From Megamerina dolium (taxonomy: Eukaryota > Arthropoda > Insecta > Diptera > Megamerinidae), in NCBI GenBank assembly GCA_963854835.1, contig OY978525.1, forward strand, positions 118,542,120-118,606,119: 64,000 nucleotides of DNA, written 5' to 3'. Shown here in pieces: positions 25,053 to 36,290 of the stretch (position 1 is the first letter of the stretch; each line of letters opens with the position of its first letter). Below the pieces are notes generated by a model. The model was not told where the DNA came from. It did no database searches and saw only the letters and a program-made list of their open reading frames with translations. Made by a program: the position numbers and the translations under genes.

Positions 25053-26636
25053 CTTACAGTCGGCTGGGGCCGACCAAACTATACCCTGCATATGTAGATT
25101 TATATATAAAAAGTTTACTCGAATATCCAACTTTTCTTTTATTTCCACTTTTCGAGAACAATTTTTGCATATACTACTAATTTACACCCGAAATATGGTT
25201 GACTTTGACGAAGTAAAAGGATTTTAAGATAATTCCGAGGCTTAGTATGGGAGCTATATAAAAAGTGCGCGTGGCTTACCACTTTCTAGTAAATCCAATT
25301 AATTTTTCAATGTTAATCCACACCTTAAATTTGGTGTCCTACGTTGAATAGTTTCTAAGTTATGGTGGTTAACATTTTTGTTTAATTTCCTCAACTTTGT
25401 ATGGGAGCCCCAATAAGAAGTGGGCGTGGTACGCTGATTTTTCGCCAGATTATTTCCGACTACGATATTAATTTAAGTGTCAATTATGGTTATTGTAGAC
25501 ATAAGATTGCCTAAGTTACAGCTGTTTCAATTTAAAATTTGTATGGGGGCTACGATAAACACTGGGTGTGGTGCACCCATTTTCTGTGAGCCTAGTTGTT
25601 CGTACAATACTAATCCATACCCTAAGTCTCGTTGTCCTAGGCTAAATGGTTTGTAAGCTATGGAGCTTAAAATTTTAGTTTAATTCACTCGACTTTGTAT
25701 GGGAGACCCATGAAGGAGTGGGCGTGGCACACTGATTTTCTGCCAGATTTTTGCCGACTACGATATTAATTTAAGTGTCAATTATGGTTATTCTAGACAG
25801 AAGATTGCCGAAGTTACAGCTGTTTCAATTTAAAATTTGTATGGGGGCTACGATAAACACTGGGCGTGGTGCGCCCATTTTCTGTGAGCCTAGTTGCTCG
25901 TACAATACTAATCCATATCTTAAATCTCGTTATTCTACGCTGAATAGTTTGCAAGTTATAACCGGTAACATTTTTTTTAATTTCCGCAACTTTGTATGGG
26001 AGACCCAAAAAGGAGTGGGCGTGGCACATTGATTTTCTGCCATATTATTTCCGACTACCATGTTAATCTAAGTGTCAATTATGGTTATTCTGAACAGAAG
26101 ATTGTAGAAGTTACAGCAGTTTCAATTTAAAAGAAGTACAGACACTTTGTATGGAAGCTACGCTAGAAAGTAGGCGTGGCTCACCCACTTTTGGCGAGGT
26201 TATATAGTAGTATAATATAACTCTATGTGCAAAATATTGTTGTCCCAAGTGGTATATTATGTGAGTTATAGCAAGTTAAAGATTTTGAAAATTTCGAGGT
26301 TAGTCGCTTTGAATGCTTGGTGTGGGCGTGGTTATTGACCGATCATGCCCAATATCAATCCCCTCCGTACCCTTGGATCATAGATTACTTATGCCAAATT
26401 TCATCGAAATAGCTCAATATTTACTCAAGTTATCGTGCGAACCAGCCAGGTGACAGACAGACGGACGGACGGACGGACGGACGGACGGACGGACGGACAT
26501 CGTTAAATCGAAAATTTAATCGACGCTGATCACAAATATATATCCATGTCTATATCTCCGGAGATTCCTTCAAGTGGACACAAACATCTGACCGAAATGA
26601 ATATACCATGCATATTGCATTATGCAGGGTATAAAA
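25053..26636 (+). repeat. unclassified modular interspersed repeat, copy 1
   Basis: It starts ttacagtcggctggggccga, whose gtcggc/gccgac halves form a hairpin, and is followed by accaaactataccctgca. It ends with tgcattatgcagggtataaa. Inside are about seven modules of roughly 150 bp (anchors near 25248, 25397, 25542, 25696, 25840, 25993 and 26149). Each has gtatggg(a/g)gc followed about 20 bp later by (t/g)gggcgtgg. After the modules come a GGAC microsatellite (26452-26498) and a conserved tail. No protein-coding frame is visible. An inverted copy lies at 61922-63291. Confidence 0.88.
26452..26498. repeat. (GGAC)n microsatellite within the modular repeat
   Basis: About 10 GGAC units preceded by gacagacagac. 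Confidence 0.95.
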
Positions 26637-26914
26637 ACGGAAATTCAACTTAATTTATTCATCAGCTAACTTAGTTAGTATGTAAAATGAATTGCAACAG
26701 CTCCAATAACATAGTATTGTGGCTTATTTTAACAAAGCCTTCAACTAACAACTTCACCACCATTACAATTGTATCACACATACCATCAATAAGAAGATAT
26801 GCATAACACCATTTTGGGTGACCACAAATGGCGTGCCAAGATGATGTGTACTTTTTTTTGTATTAAACGTGCGGTCACTAATGTTTTTACATTATTGTTG
26901 CTATTGCTGCTGAT

Positions 26915-26963
<49 letters not shown>

Positions 26964-27924
26964 GGTTACTTGGTTGCTTTTGAGATAAGATTACCACATA
27001 ATGCCAACCAAACAACAACATACAACCGCAATACAACATCGCTCATGTATGTGCCTATGGATGTGTGAGTGTACATATATACTATATATTTAATGTTTAT
27101 ATTTATGTGTTGCTTGAAATTGAAGTATTAACTTAACTGCTACAAATTAAGTCGCGTGGCCAAGTTTTATTATCAACAACACACATCGCAGCACATATAC
27201 CCATTTGCATATATGTATTTGTAACGTATCGTATATGTTTCTGCTTACGTATATTTCAATGTGTATTACACATGCCATCGTTCTTTTCCATGTACACAGA
27301 TTTCAACTAAATTACATGTATAAATAGTTGTAGTTGTACCTATGAAAACTACATAATACGTACTTGTATACTTGTCGGTACTTCTATGTTCTATATGTAG
27401 AACATAGAATTCTCTGCACAATATTATGGGGTATTTTTCTTTCTTGTGGTAATTTTTATTATTTTTTTTTTTTTAGCTAATTGTCGAATTTCTGATTTTA
27501 TATATAATTGAGCAACATTTAACAAACCCTTCATAGTTGTCGTCAGCGACATTTCAATGTGACATGTTCATTTGCCATGGCGTGTGCCAGCCAACAGACT
27601 CTAATTCTGATTGCATGCAATAATGTTTTAAGTCAATTTCAATTTTTTTTTTTATTTTTTGTTCTCTTTAATTAACCCAATAAATGCTTAAGTGAAATAG
27701 AAAATATTATAACAAAGCGCTCTAAATTTCCAATATTGAAGTTTTTGAATTCTGAATTTTCAAATTTCACAGCATATACATAGATCACTTCTAAGCCAGA
27801 TTTTCTGTGAAATTTTGATTAAATATATAAAATTATCATTATGCCACAAAAGATGTTTCATTATTTTCCAATATATGAAGGATTTTAGGGAAGTTCAATT
27901 TATTTCCATATTTTCTATAGTGTA
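26637..27924. other. non-coding DNA with (TTG)n microsatellite
   Basis: A (TTG)n tract lies at 26917-26963. The remainder is AT-rich with no gene. The poly-Leu ORF is produced by the TTG run. Confidence 0.65.
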
Positions 27925-29036
27925 TGAGGGTGGTCCCAAAACTACCCGACCTAAGAAAGAAAACCACAAATTCGGGAAGATTTTTTTTATTTCTCAACAT
28001 AATCTCCTTTTAGCTCGATACACTTTTCCCAGCGATATTCTATAGCTTCGATACCCTGTTTATAATATGAACTGTCTAGCTCATTAAAATAGTCATCTGC
28101 CGCAGACTTCACCTCTTCATTGTTTGCAAATCTTCCAACCACCAAGCCATTTTTTCAAATTTGGAAATAGAAAATAATCCGAAAGAGCTAAAATTCGAGC
28201 TTTAACTCATTGATTTTGATAATCGCAATAGCGAATGTGTGAACTGGTGCATCATTGTCTTGATGAAACAACACTTTCTTTTTCGCCAAATGCGTATTTT
28301 TTATTTAATCTCATCACTTAAATGCTGCAACAAATTACGAGCATAATACTCGCCGTTGAGTGTTTTTCCTTTTTGAAGATAATTAATAAAAATTATCCCA
28401 CGGGCATCCCAAAAAAAAATAGACGCCATAACCTTGCCTGCAGATGGAACTGTCTTCGCCTTCTTTGGACACGCTTCTCCCCTTTCAGTCCACTGTTTTG
28501 ACTGGTTACGAATCAACGCAAAAACTCGCCTTTATTACTGTGAAACATCGCCAAACACTCTATAGAAATATCTTCACGACGTTGTTTTTGTGTTCTATTG
28601 TGAGCAAACGCGGCACCCATATTGCACACAGCTTTTTCATCTAGCTTACGCACCTTCAACCGGGGATCATCCCTGGCCACCTCAATTGGTTGACGACTAC
28701 GGTGTTCGTCTTGGCAGCTCGTACGACCATATTTAAACTCTGCCACCCAATATTTTATAGTCGTGAACGAAGGAGAAGACTCTCCCAGAGTAGCATCTAG
28801 TTCAGCTTTAATATTCATTGTACTGAGACCTTTCAAATGAAAGTATTGTATTACTTAATGGTGACCAATTTTTAACTTTCGATGGCTCCTAAAAAAATAC
28901 TAAACAACGTGGCGCCTTGGAATTTAAAACATATGTTTTCTAGGGTTGTCACGTTTCACCAAAGTATTTTTTTTTTTTTTTTCAAACTACTGCCACCATC
29001 TATGTGCCAGGTCGGGTAGTTCTGGGACCACCCTCG
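27925..29036 (-). mobile_element. mariner-type element with 'gagggtggtccca' ends (family H), degenerate
   Basis: The left end tgagggtggtcccaaaacta and the right end (reverse complement cgagggtggtcccagaacta) form TIRs of about 27 bp. TA precedes the left end and a mutated CA follows the right. On the minus strand the transposase start MEPSKV is followed by MKGLSTMNIKAELDATLGES, FTTIKYWVAEFKYGRTSCQ, QKQRREDISIECLAMFHSNK, QSKQWTERGEACPKKAKT, MASIFFWDARGIIFINYLQK and, near the left end, WEKCIELKGDYVEK. The segment with the second and third catalytic residues is largely deleted. Sister copies lie at 42223 and 51731. Confidence 0.9.
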
Positions 29037-29110
29037 CACTCTTAATATGCGATATGCATTATGCCATCTATTCAAAAATTTAGAGGCTACATATTATGTA
29101 GTATATAAAT

Positions 29111-29482
29111 TTGGGCTATACGGTTAATCGTTTAGTCAAACAGTCTGATTAATCAAAATCCTGATTAATCAATTATTCGATTAATCAAATTATTTTTCAT
29201 CTAGTTCTTCTTTGTTCTTTGAAATTTTATTTGGATATAAAAATTTAATAAAGCATTCTCATATATTCGTAGCTATTGAAAGTTACCCCTCTAATTTGTA
29301 TTGGAAAAAAATATTATAAATATTTTGAATATTTTATTCGAATAATTTTAATCTGCTTAATCAAAATTCTGACTAATCGAATAATTTCAATTTTGTAAAT
29401 ATTCAAAATCATAATTATTCGAATAATTTCTTATTATCAGAATTTTGATTGTTCGACTAAACAATCGAATCGCACAGCCCTA
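29111..29482. mobile_element. hAT-type MITE
   Basis: A 372-bp AT-rich element. Its left end ttgggctatacggttaatcg and the reverse complement of its right end tagggctgtgcgattcgatt are imperfect inverted repeats. It is flanked by atataaat and gtataaat, a 7/8 match to an 8-bp target duplication as hAT elements make. The interior is made of gattaatc-type motifs with no ORF. Confidence 0.7.
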
Positions 29483-30509
29483 GTATAAATACATTATTAC
29501 AAAGTTAAAAATAATCTTAAGTGGAAAGACAGAAAGGTTATTCACTCTAAATGACCAATAAAAGACCAGGTAAACTGGCTATGTCATTGAAATTACTTAG
29601 GGCATGTTACAATTAAAAAGTTTTTAATTTTATGCAAATATGCAAGTAGCATGCAAATTTTATGAGGCCTGTATAAAAAGGTTTCACACTTTGTATCATT
29701 TGGCGTAATAAATTTACACGATTACGTTACTTAGTTATTGAGCTCGTTGTTATTACCTTAATCAAATTAGCTCTATTAAATGGTTCATATGACATCATAA
29801 AATTATATTGAAGTTTTAAGTAATTACTCTGTACTTTTGTGTGTATTAATGAAATGCAAAAAATATCTTCTTATATTCATTATGTGATCCATTCTGCGCC
29901 AAAAGTCGCAAATTTATATTTCGATTTCTAATTTTATAAAATTAGTTGATCCCATGTCCACGAAAGTTTATAAAATTGTGAACAACTTTTTTCTTATCCT
30001 CTTGGCTACACATTGTCTGAAGAAAGGAATGTAAATTGTTAAATCATTTGGAATTGGGTCATGAAAAATTTAAAAAAGAAATTTTTGAGGATATTCGTTC
30101 CCCAAAAAAAAAACACAAGTTCTTGTAGCAGTGAAATATTTTGACGAATGTTTTATCTTGATTTAAACAACATTCCGTTGAAAGCAAATATTAAGAAGTT
30201 CCCAACTCATTACCCTCCATATGATGATAGGTGAAAAGAAAAAGTTGAATCTTCAGGAAATGAAATTCCAAATTGATTGCATTGAATGCGGAAAATTATT
30301 GCCATTTATCGTTATTTCAGGTATTCTACTGGCCGTGAAACCATAACAATTCACCGGGGCTCACTTTTGGAGCCATCACTAAATGAAGTTTCTATCATTT
30401 CAAGATGAAAATCACTTACCATGGAAATAAACTTAACAATAGCTTCACACAAAAAAAATAAAATTAACGAAGTAAGAACGTTTTTGCCATCCTATTAAAT
30501 TAAATTAAA
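29483..30509. other. non-coding DNA
   Basis: AT-rich sequence; no gene, transposon end or RNA gene recognised. Confidence 0.6.
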
Positions 30510-31060
30510 TTAACGCTGTTAATGTCTTGCCGACAGCACCTTCATATTTTCGGCGGAAAAAACGTACGCTCAAAAAAACCGTCGGCGAAGAAAAACTCGT
30601 AAACATAATTGACGGCGAATAAAGACGCATAAATATAGTTGACGGTGAAGAAAGACGCATAAACATAATTGATGGCGGTACGGTTATTAACACATTCTCA
30701 ACCAATCCATAAAGCAAATTATATAACAAATAATATACACTTATTTTTATCAGTCGGTCGGATAAATGGTAATATGGTTACGCGTCTTTCTTCGCCGTCA
30801 AATATATTTACGCGTTTTTCTTCGCCGTCGTTTTTTTAGCGTGCGTTTTTTTCCGCATGAATGTTAACGCGTCTTTCTTTGTCGTCAATTATCTTCACGC
30901 ATCTTTTTTTTCGCCGTCAACTATGTTTACGCATTTTTCTTCGTCTTATTATTTTACGCGTCCTTCTTCGCCGTCAAAATACTCGTATGTCCTTCTTCGT
31001 ATGCACCGACGATAGCTGTCAGATTTGCCATTTGTGTTATTGCACTGACAAACAGGATTA
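30510..31060. repeat. foldback-like repeat with tandem 'gacggcgaagaaagacg' units in opposed orientation
   Basis: The left arm (about 30513-30690) carries gacggcgaagaaaaac / cgtaaacataatt units. The right arm (about 30770-31010) carries the reverse complement, ttcttcgccgtcaa / tttacgcg. The segment with ttcggcggaaaaaacgtacg in the left arm has its inverse (cgtgcgtttttttccgcatg) in the right arm. This makes the structure an inverted repeat built of short tandem units, like Drosophila foldback elements. No transposase is visible. Confidence 0.75.
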
Positions 31061-31281
31061 TTGAGATTTACAGGTGCAAAATAAAATATGTTGCGGTTAA
31101 ATAAATAGTTCGATTTTTTTTTTTAATTGTCACAATGGAAATTAGTATTATCTACAAAGTATTTAAAATAAAAAAGCATCATAACATGGGATTAGTGAGT
31201 TTGGCTCATAGTAAATATTATAAATTGTATAAACTTAAAGTGAAATATATACTAACTAGTAGTACAATACAATTTCCTACG
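31061..31281. other. 3' flank of the V-ATPase gene
   Basis: AT-rich. No canonical AATAAA is seen on the minus strand in the first 150 bp after the stop. An ATTAAA-like signal is possible near 31121. Confidence 0.4.
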
Positions 31282-33933
31282 TTATGCTGTTGACAAAGAT
31301 GGTTCGAAGCGAAATGGACGAAAAGGTGTACCCGTACCACTATAGAATTTCGATTGAAATTCTACCCAATGCAAACGAAGCGTATGTAGAAATGCTGACA
31401 GACCCTCCATTACAACGAGTATAGCAATAGTGAGAACTGCCCAAATTCCAAAAACCAAATATAGCACAATACAATTCCACCAACCATAATGACCGCGTAG
31501 ACTAATGCCCAATACCATATTCCAGAGTACAGTCGCAAGTTGATCGTGTGCCAAAGATAGAGCCCAGAGACGCAAATACGAGGCTGTATGCGAGACAGAG
31601 CCCAATATGCTTTCAATGCAATGAATAGCTAAAAATTGAGATATGTAAATCGAATTTGATTATTTGTAGAAAATTTGCAAATTGCAACCTTGATGTATCC
31701 AAACTTCGGAAATATCCTCTTCAGTGATCATCGCATCACTTGGTATCATATGCATTGACTCCCTCTCAAGATGAAATACCATTGAGCGCTGAACTTTTTT
31801 CAATGTATTGCGAGTCATTGCCTTCTTTGCTTCAGCATCACGCATGCGTTGTATTTTTGCCCGTTTCCAGCGCAATATTAAAGGTTTGCCCACCGCCAAC
31901 ACCGGCACACAAAGTATCGCCACGAATACCAGAATGACTTCCCATATTTCTTGTGCAGCATATATGTGTTCGAGGCAATCTTCTCGCGGCGGCTTAGAAC
32001 TTTTAAACAGGAGCATATCGATGAACATCATCAACACTGATGGTGCACAATTGCTGGTATATGGCGGCTTATAGTTACCACCGTACGATGTCCATTTAAT
32101 GATGATGAGAAATACCAAATAGCCAAAAATACTGGTGAGGAATACAATCTGTGGCACGAAGATCAAATAGAAATCGGTATTATTATCGTAAAATGTATAA
32201 TTGGTGGAGGACAAGCATAAACCGAATATCATCTGAGCGACACCAAGAATAATGGCAAGCTTCATTTTGAACGAATTCAGAAAGATAATCGCATTTTCTC
32301 CGGACGCATCCCATACGGGATCTATGCCAAATATATGTGGTGTTCCCAGGTAATGATCTAAACGGGCTGGATCAAGTTGCAACTCTTCATTCGCGAGCAC
32401 ATCAACGCGCGTATAGTTAACGCGCCATTTGGAGCCGATGAAATTCAAAGATTTCGAAAATATATCATTGTAAATGAGACCGGTGTAGATGGAGAAAATA
32501 CCCATCATCATAATAATATAGCGTCCGGCAAAAAGTATATTCCAAATTTCATTCGAAGTTCCCCGTTTGTGCTTCTGCTCTTCTAGTTTCTCTTCCTTCA
32601 GCACCATCCATATTCCAAAGGCGGCCATAATAGTGCCGTGACCAATGTCTCCGAACATTACGGCAAATAGAAACGGAAATGTTATGATCGAAAATGGAGC
32701 CGGATTCAATTCCATGTACGTAGCAATGCCATAGGCGTCGACCAGATTTTGAAAGCCACGTGTCAATTTATTAGTGCGAAAATGCGTTGGTGCGTCCCTT
32801 TCAGTGGGATTAAAAGGTTTCACCGTCAGCATAGGCGGAAATATTGCAGTATCATCGCCGCGAGAGGCACGTTTCGCTCCACGCAACAAAGCACTGCGTA
32901 CCGCTGGCAATTCACCGGTTGGTATCCAACATTCCGCTTGAAAGTATTTCTGATTATCCAATTGTCGCACTTTGGTAAATTTATTCAATTGCACATAGAC
33001 CATTAGAATCTTTTTCACCTTCACCTTCCAGATGAACAAATCGGCAGCAGCAATTATCAAAATACGTCGTCGATGTTCATCAGCTCGTGCCAATATCAAT
33101 TTGATATCCTCTATTTCAGTAGCACATTTTTGTCGCTCTGCTTCGCGTGCCTCACTCGATTCCGGACAGTCGTACAAGATTGCGCGAAAACCCTGACACA
33201 CTTTTTCAATCTTGTGACGCATTATGTCGCCCACAAAGAACACCATAAAGGCATATTTATGCTGGCGTGTATGCAATCGATCTGTGTCGGTCATCGCGTC
33301 TAAGATGTAGGATTTTTTCAAATAGAAATTACTGTGGCACAAACGCCACAACATCAGCTCGAATGCCATGAAACGTTCAATCGGTATGGTGCCAGTGAAA
33401 AAACTCAAATGTAATTGATTATCCGAATGCAGGCCACGCGATTCATTACGTATCAAATTCATTATAATACTATCGGACCATGCCATTTTCGAGCCCACGC
33501 CACGTTCATCACTCAGAAAGGTGTCTGCTTTCAGCAAGACAGTATGTCGTTCGCGTGCATTCGACATTTGCACACGCAGTATATTGCAATTTTGTTGCAC
33601 CTCAAGTACTTCCTTTTCCACTTGATTCAATAGCAATTCAATGTCTTTCAAATCAGACACTTGTGGTATCTCCTCCGTATCGACATCTGGATAAAATACC
33701 GTTTTCATTCCGCAATCATCAATTTCCATTTGCAAGTATTTGACAATACGTTGCAATTCACTGCAACGTTGTACTTCATTAATAAATTGTAAATTTGGTT
33801 CCTCAGACTCATCCGATCCGATATTGAATTGTACAGCAGCCAAATTACCTAATTCGATAAGACATTCAAAGGCGGATTCCTTATGCAATACCATGCTACA
33901 CAATGTCATCTCTTCGCTACGAAAAAATGACAT
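31282..33933 (-). CDS. Vha100: V-type proton ATPase 116 kDa subunit a (V0 a subunit), two exons
   Basis: This gene encodes the membrane stator and proton-channel subunit of the V-ATPase V0 sector, which acidifies endomembrane compartments. The CDS is join(31282..31628, 31689..33933) on the minus strand, 2592 nt and 863 aa. Exon 1 encodes residues 1-748, exon 2 encodes 749-863, and a 60-bp intron (GTTGCA...TTTTTAG) separates them. The ATG at 33931-33933 is preferred over an in-frame upstream Met because [12 protein letters not shown] matches the family N-terminus and has a fly-like context (cgaaaATG). The N-terminal half is a soluble cytosolic domain with coiled-coil-like stretches. From about residue 410 there are about eight hydrophobic segments, starting at [15 protein letters not shown]. 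In exon 2, [16 protein letters not shown] and [15 protein letters not shown] carry R768, H776, E823 and R833, equivalent to yeast Vph1 R735, H743, E789 and R799, so the proton path looks intact. The N-terminal half is divergent and the gene is intron-poor, which suggests a specialised paralogue (Drosophila has several Vha100 genes). The exact paralogue is not assigned. Confidence 0.96.
31629..31688 (-). other. intron of the V-ATPase subunit a gene
   Basis: This is a 60-bp intron with donor CAAG|GTTGCA and acceptor ATTTTTAG|CTATTC. It splits an Ala codon (phase 1). Joining the exons restores [16 protein letters not shown], the expected family sequence. The donor is weak: it matches the GTRAGT consensus at only the first two bases. 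Confidence 0.9.
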
Positions 33934-34428
33934 TTTCGTTATGAACTTTCTGCTTTGTTCGCCTTTCTTCAAAATATTCCAATTTGACTTGCAAAGAAAA
34001 ATATTTACATTATTTAAACAAAAAATTTTCCAAACTGTCAGCATTGCGTATGTATATATGCAGGGGTATACAGAAATAATATGATTGAGTCGAATTGATA
34101 AATTACAGTTTGAAAATCCTTTATTCTACATAAATATTTGACACTCTGAAAAATTCGAAATACAACAAAATTATCTTCCAGTCTTGTTTTCACAGTTGCA
34201 CATAATAAGGAAGGGCTGTAACATTGCCCTAGCATGTCGAAGAATAATTTGTAGACGAAAAAATATAATATTATTTAATTTAATTTAAAAAAAAAGACAT
34301 CACATAATTGTCACACAAACTGCCGGAATAATTAGGGAAGCCTTCAGATAAATAGTTAAGTCACTTGCATTATCGCTGCCTTGTTGATTAAATCCAAATA
34401 TTCTAGAGATACATAAAAGCTCCAAATA
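33934..34428. other. 5' flank of the V-ATPase gene
   Basis: Upstream of the start codon (higher coordinates on the minus strand) there is no convincing TATA box or initiator. At 34289-34420 lies one copy of a direct repeat whose partner is at 36359-36510. Confidence 0.4.
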
Positions 34429-35922
34429 TAAGGTCTAGTAAAAATTATTTTTGAATTAAATTGAAGGTTTTATTTAGCATGGTAAGATTGATCCGATTTA
34501 AGTCAAATATAGACCGTTTTGTTCGATAACTTGTTGCCATTTTGAAGGAAATTTCATAATGCCACTCTCATAAAAACCCTCTTCCCTATTGCCAAAAAAC
34601 TGGCACAGTCGATTTTCACAAGCTTCTCTTGAGGCGAATTTTTCACCAGCATAATCATTCGCCAGTATTAGAATGCTGTCCAAAATTTAAGACGCACAAC
34701 AGTAATGGAAGAGAAGCTCTGCCAATGAGCCCTTTGGGGCTTTAAGTGCCACATATTTTTTTTTTTATAATCATTCGCCATAGACACGAACAGGTAGTAA
34801 TCACTTGGTGCCATGTCCGGACTATAAGGTGGATACATAAGAACCTCCCAACAAAGCTCCCGGAGCTTCCGGCGAGTTACTATCGATGTGTGTGGCCCGG
34901 TGTTGTCCTGATGGAACACAATTCCTCTCCTTTTGGACAAAGATGGCTGCTTCTGGGCGATTTCTTCCTTCAGACGGTCCAATTGTTGAGAGTACAGGTC
35001 CGAATTTTAGAGTTTAGCCGTAGGGGACCAGCACATAGTAGATGATTCCCTGCCAATCCCACCAAACACATATCAAAACCTTCCTGCCCGACAATCCTGG
35101 CTTGGCCACCGTTGGCGCCCGCTCACCGCAATTCGACCACGACCGTTTTTGCTTGTCGTTGTTGTAAGTGACCCAGCTTTCATCACCAGTAACCATACGC
35201 TTCAGAAATGGATCGATTTTGTTGCGATTCAGCAGCGATTCGCAGATGGAAATTCAGTCCATGAGGTATTTTTGTGTGTGGTCCTCGTGTGGCATCCATA
35301 CATCGAGTTTCTTTTTGTATCCCGCCTTATTTAAATGGTTCCAAATGATTTTTTGTGCAATGTTTGGCTCCCGAGCAATAGAAACAGTGCTTACATGACT
35401 CTGTCAGACTCGACGATTTTCATTATTTTATCGATATTTTTAACAATTGGCCTTCCAGAACGTGGTGCATCATTGACATCAAAATTACCGGAACGGAATT
35501 GACGAAACCAAAATTGCACGTGATTGGCTATTACAGTATCAGAACCATAAATACTATTTACATTACGTTTGCTTGCGCTTTCGCCTTTATCGAAGAAAAA
35601 CTATAAAATATGGCGTTATGATTGGCTATTACAGTATCAGAACCATAAATACTATTTACATTGCGTTTGCTGGCGCTTTCGCCTTTATCGAAGAAAAACT
35701 ATAAAATATGGCGTATTTTCTCTTTACTGGTGTCCATCTCTGACGCGTGCTCAAACAATACTGCGTCAAGCAATCACAAAACTGCCTAAAAAGTTTATCT
35801 AGTGCGAAATCCTATCTTTCTAATGCCATCTAGCGTAACCCGATCGCACTTATACAACTCGAGATACAGATTACTAAAGCCATCTATTGGAAAAATAATA
35901 GAGATCTTTTTACTACACCTGA
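34429..35922 (-). mobile_element. mariner element, irritans-type D34D, with nested insertion and internal duplication (family E)
   Basis: The ends are taaggtctagtaaaa and (reverse complement) tcaggtgtagtaaaa, flanked by TA at 34427-34428 and 35923-35924. The minus strand shows MVTGDESWVTYNNDKQKRSW (first D), GRKVLICVWWDWQGIIYYV, VFHQDNTGPHTSIVTRRKL (second D), PPYSPDMAPSDYYLF (third D, 34 residues on) and SKWQQVIEQNGLYLT. At 1494 bp it is longer than the usual 1.3 kb. The excess comes from a 103-bp insertion with 13-bp target duplications (34664-34766) and a tandem duplication of about 97 bp (35520-35715). The frames are broken. Confidence 0.92.
34664..34766 (+). mobile_element. 103-bp nested insertion with T-tract end, probable short retroposon
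   Basis: The insert is bracketed by the 13-bp duplication ataatcattcgcc (34651-34663 and 34767-34779). It is absent from the sister mariner at 53105, where the sequence runs straight through. It ends in 11 T residues preceded by a small hairpin (agccctttggggct). Target duplications of this length suggest retroposition. The family is unknown. Confidence 0.65.
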
Positions 35923-35924
35923 TA

Positions 35925-36290
35925 AAAATGCAGTTCAAGATGCTTTCGTCCTCTTCCGCCATTTGGAGGAACTTCTCGCAAAATTCCAAGCGAATTGGCA
36001 AGTCTGCTGTGTTCAGGTGGCTTGTTAGTTGAATTTTATACGCGAATAACTTTAAATCTGATATTCATTTGAGCATCCGAACTGAGGGTTTGCGATGATA
36101 AGGTCTTCTTGCGATTTTCCCACGCTCGGCAAAATTATTCACGAGCCTCATTATAGTCCATCTGCTAGGAGGAGTGCCTATATTCTCTTCGGACGGAAAC
36201 TATGGACCCCAACGCGTGATAGCACAATCCAAATTCTTGTTTCATTAGCCGATTCTTCGATTTTCTCTAAATTTAAAGATGAATCTATCA
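35925..36290 (-). mobile_element. fragment of another Tc1/mariner-superfamily transposase (family J)
   Basis: Minus-strand frames read TPPSRWTIMRLVNNF, then the HTH-like IARRPYHRKPSVRMLK, and PIRLEFCEKFLQMAEEDES followed by ILNCIFI. This is the N-terminal half of an IS630/Tc1-like transposase with stops and frameshifts. The irritans-type mariner at 34429-35922 abuts it and probably inserted into it. Confidence 0.6.

Noticed and set aside
26799..27068. ORF with a poly-Leu stretch that could look like a signal peptide
   Set aside because: The Leu run is the (TTG)n microsatellite.
33934..34044. Upstream in-frame start adding 37 residues to the V-ATPase subunit
   Set aside because: The extra residues do not match the family N-terminus, whereas MSFFRSEEM does and has a good start context.
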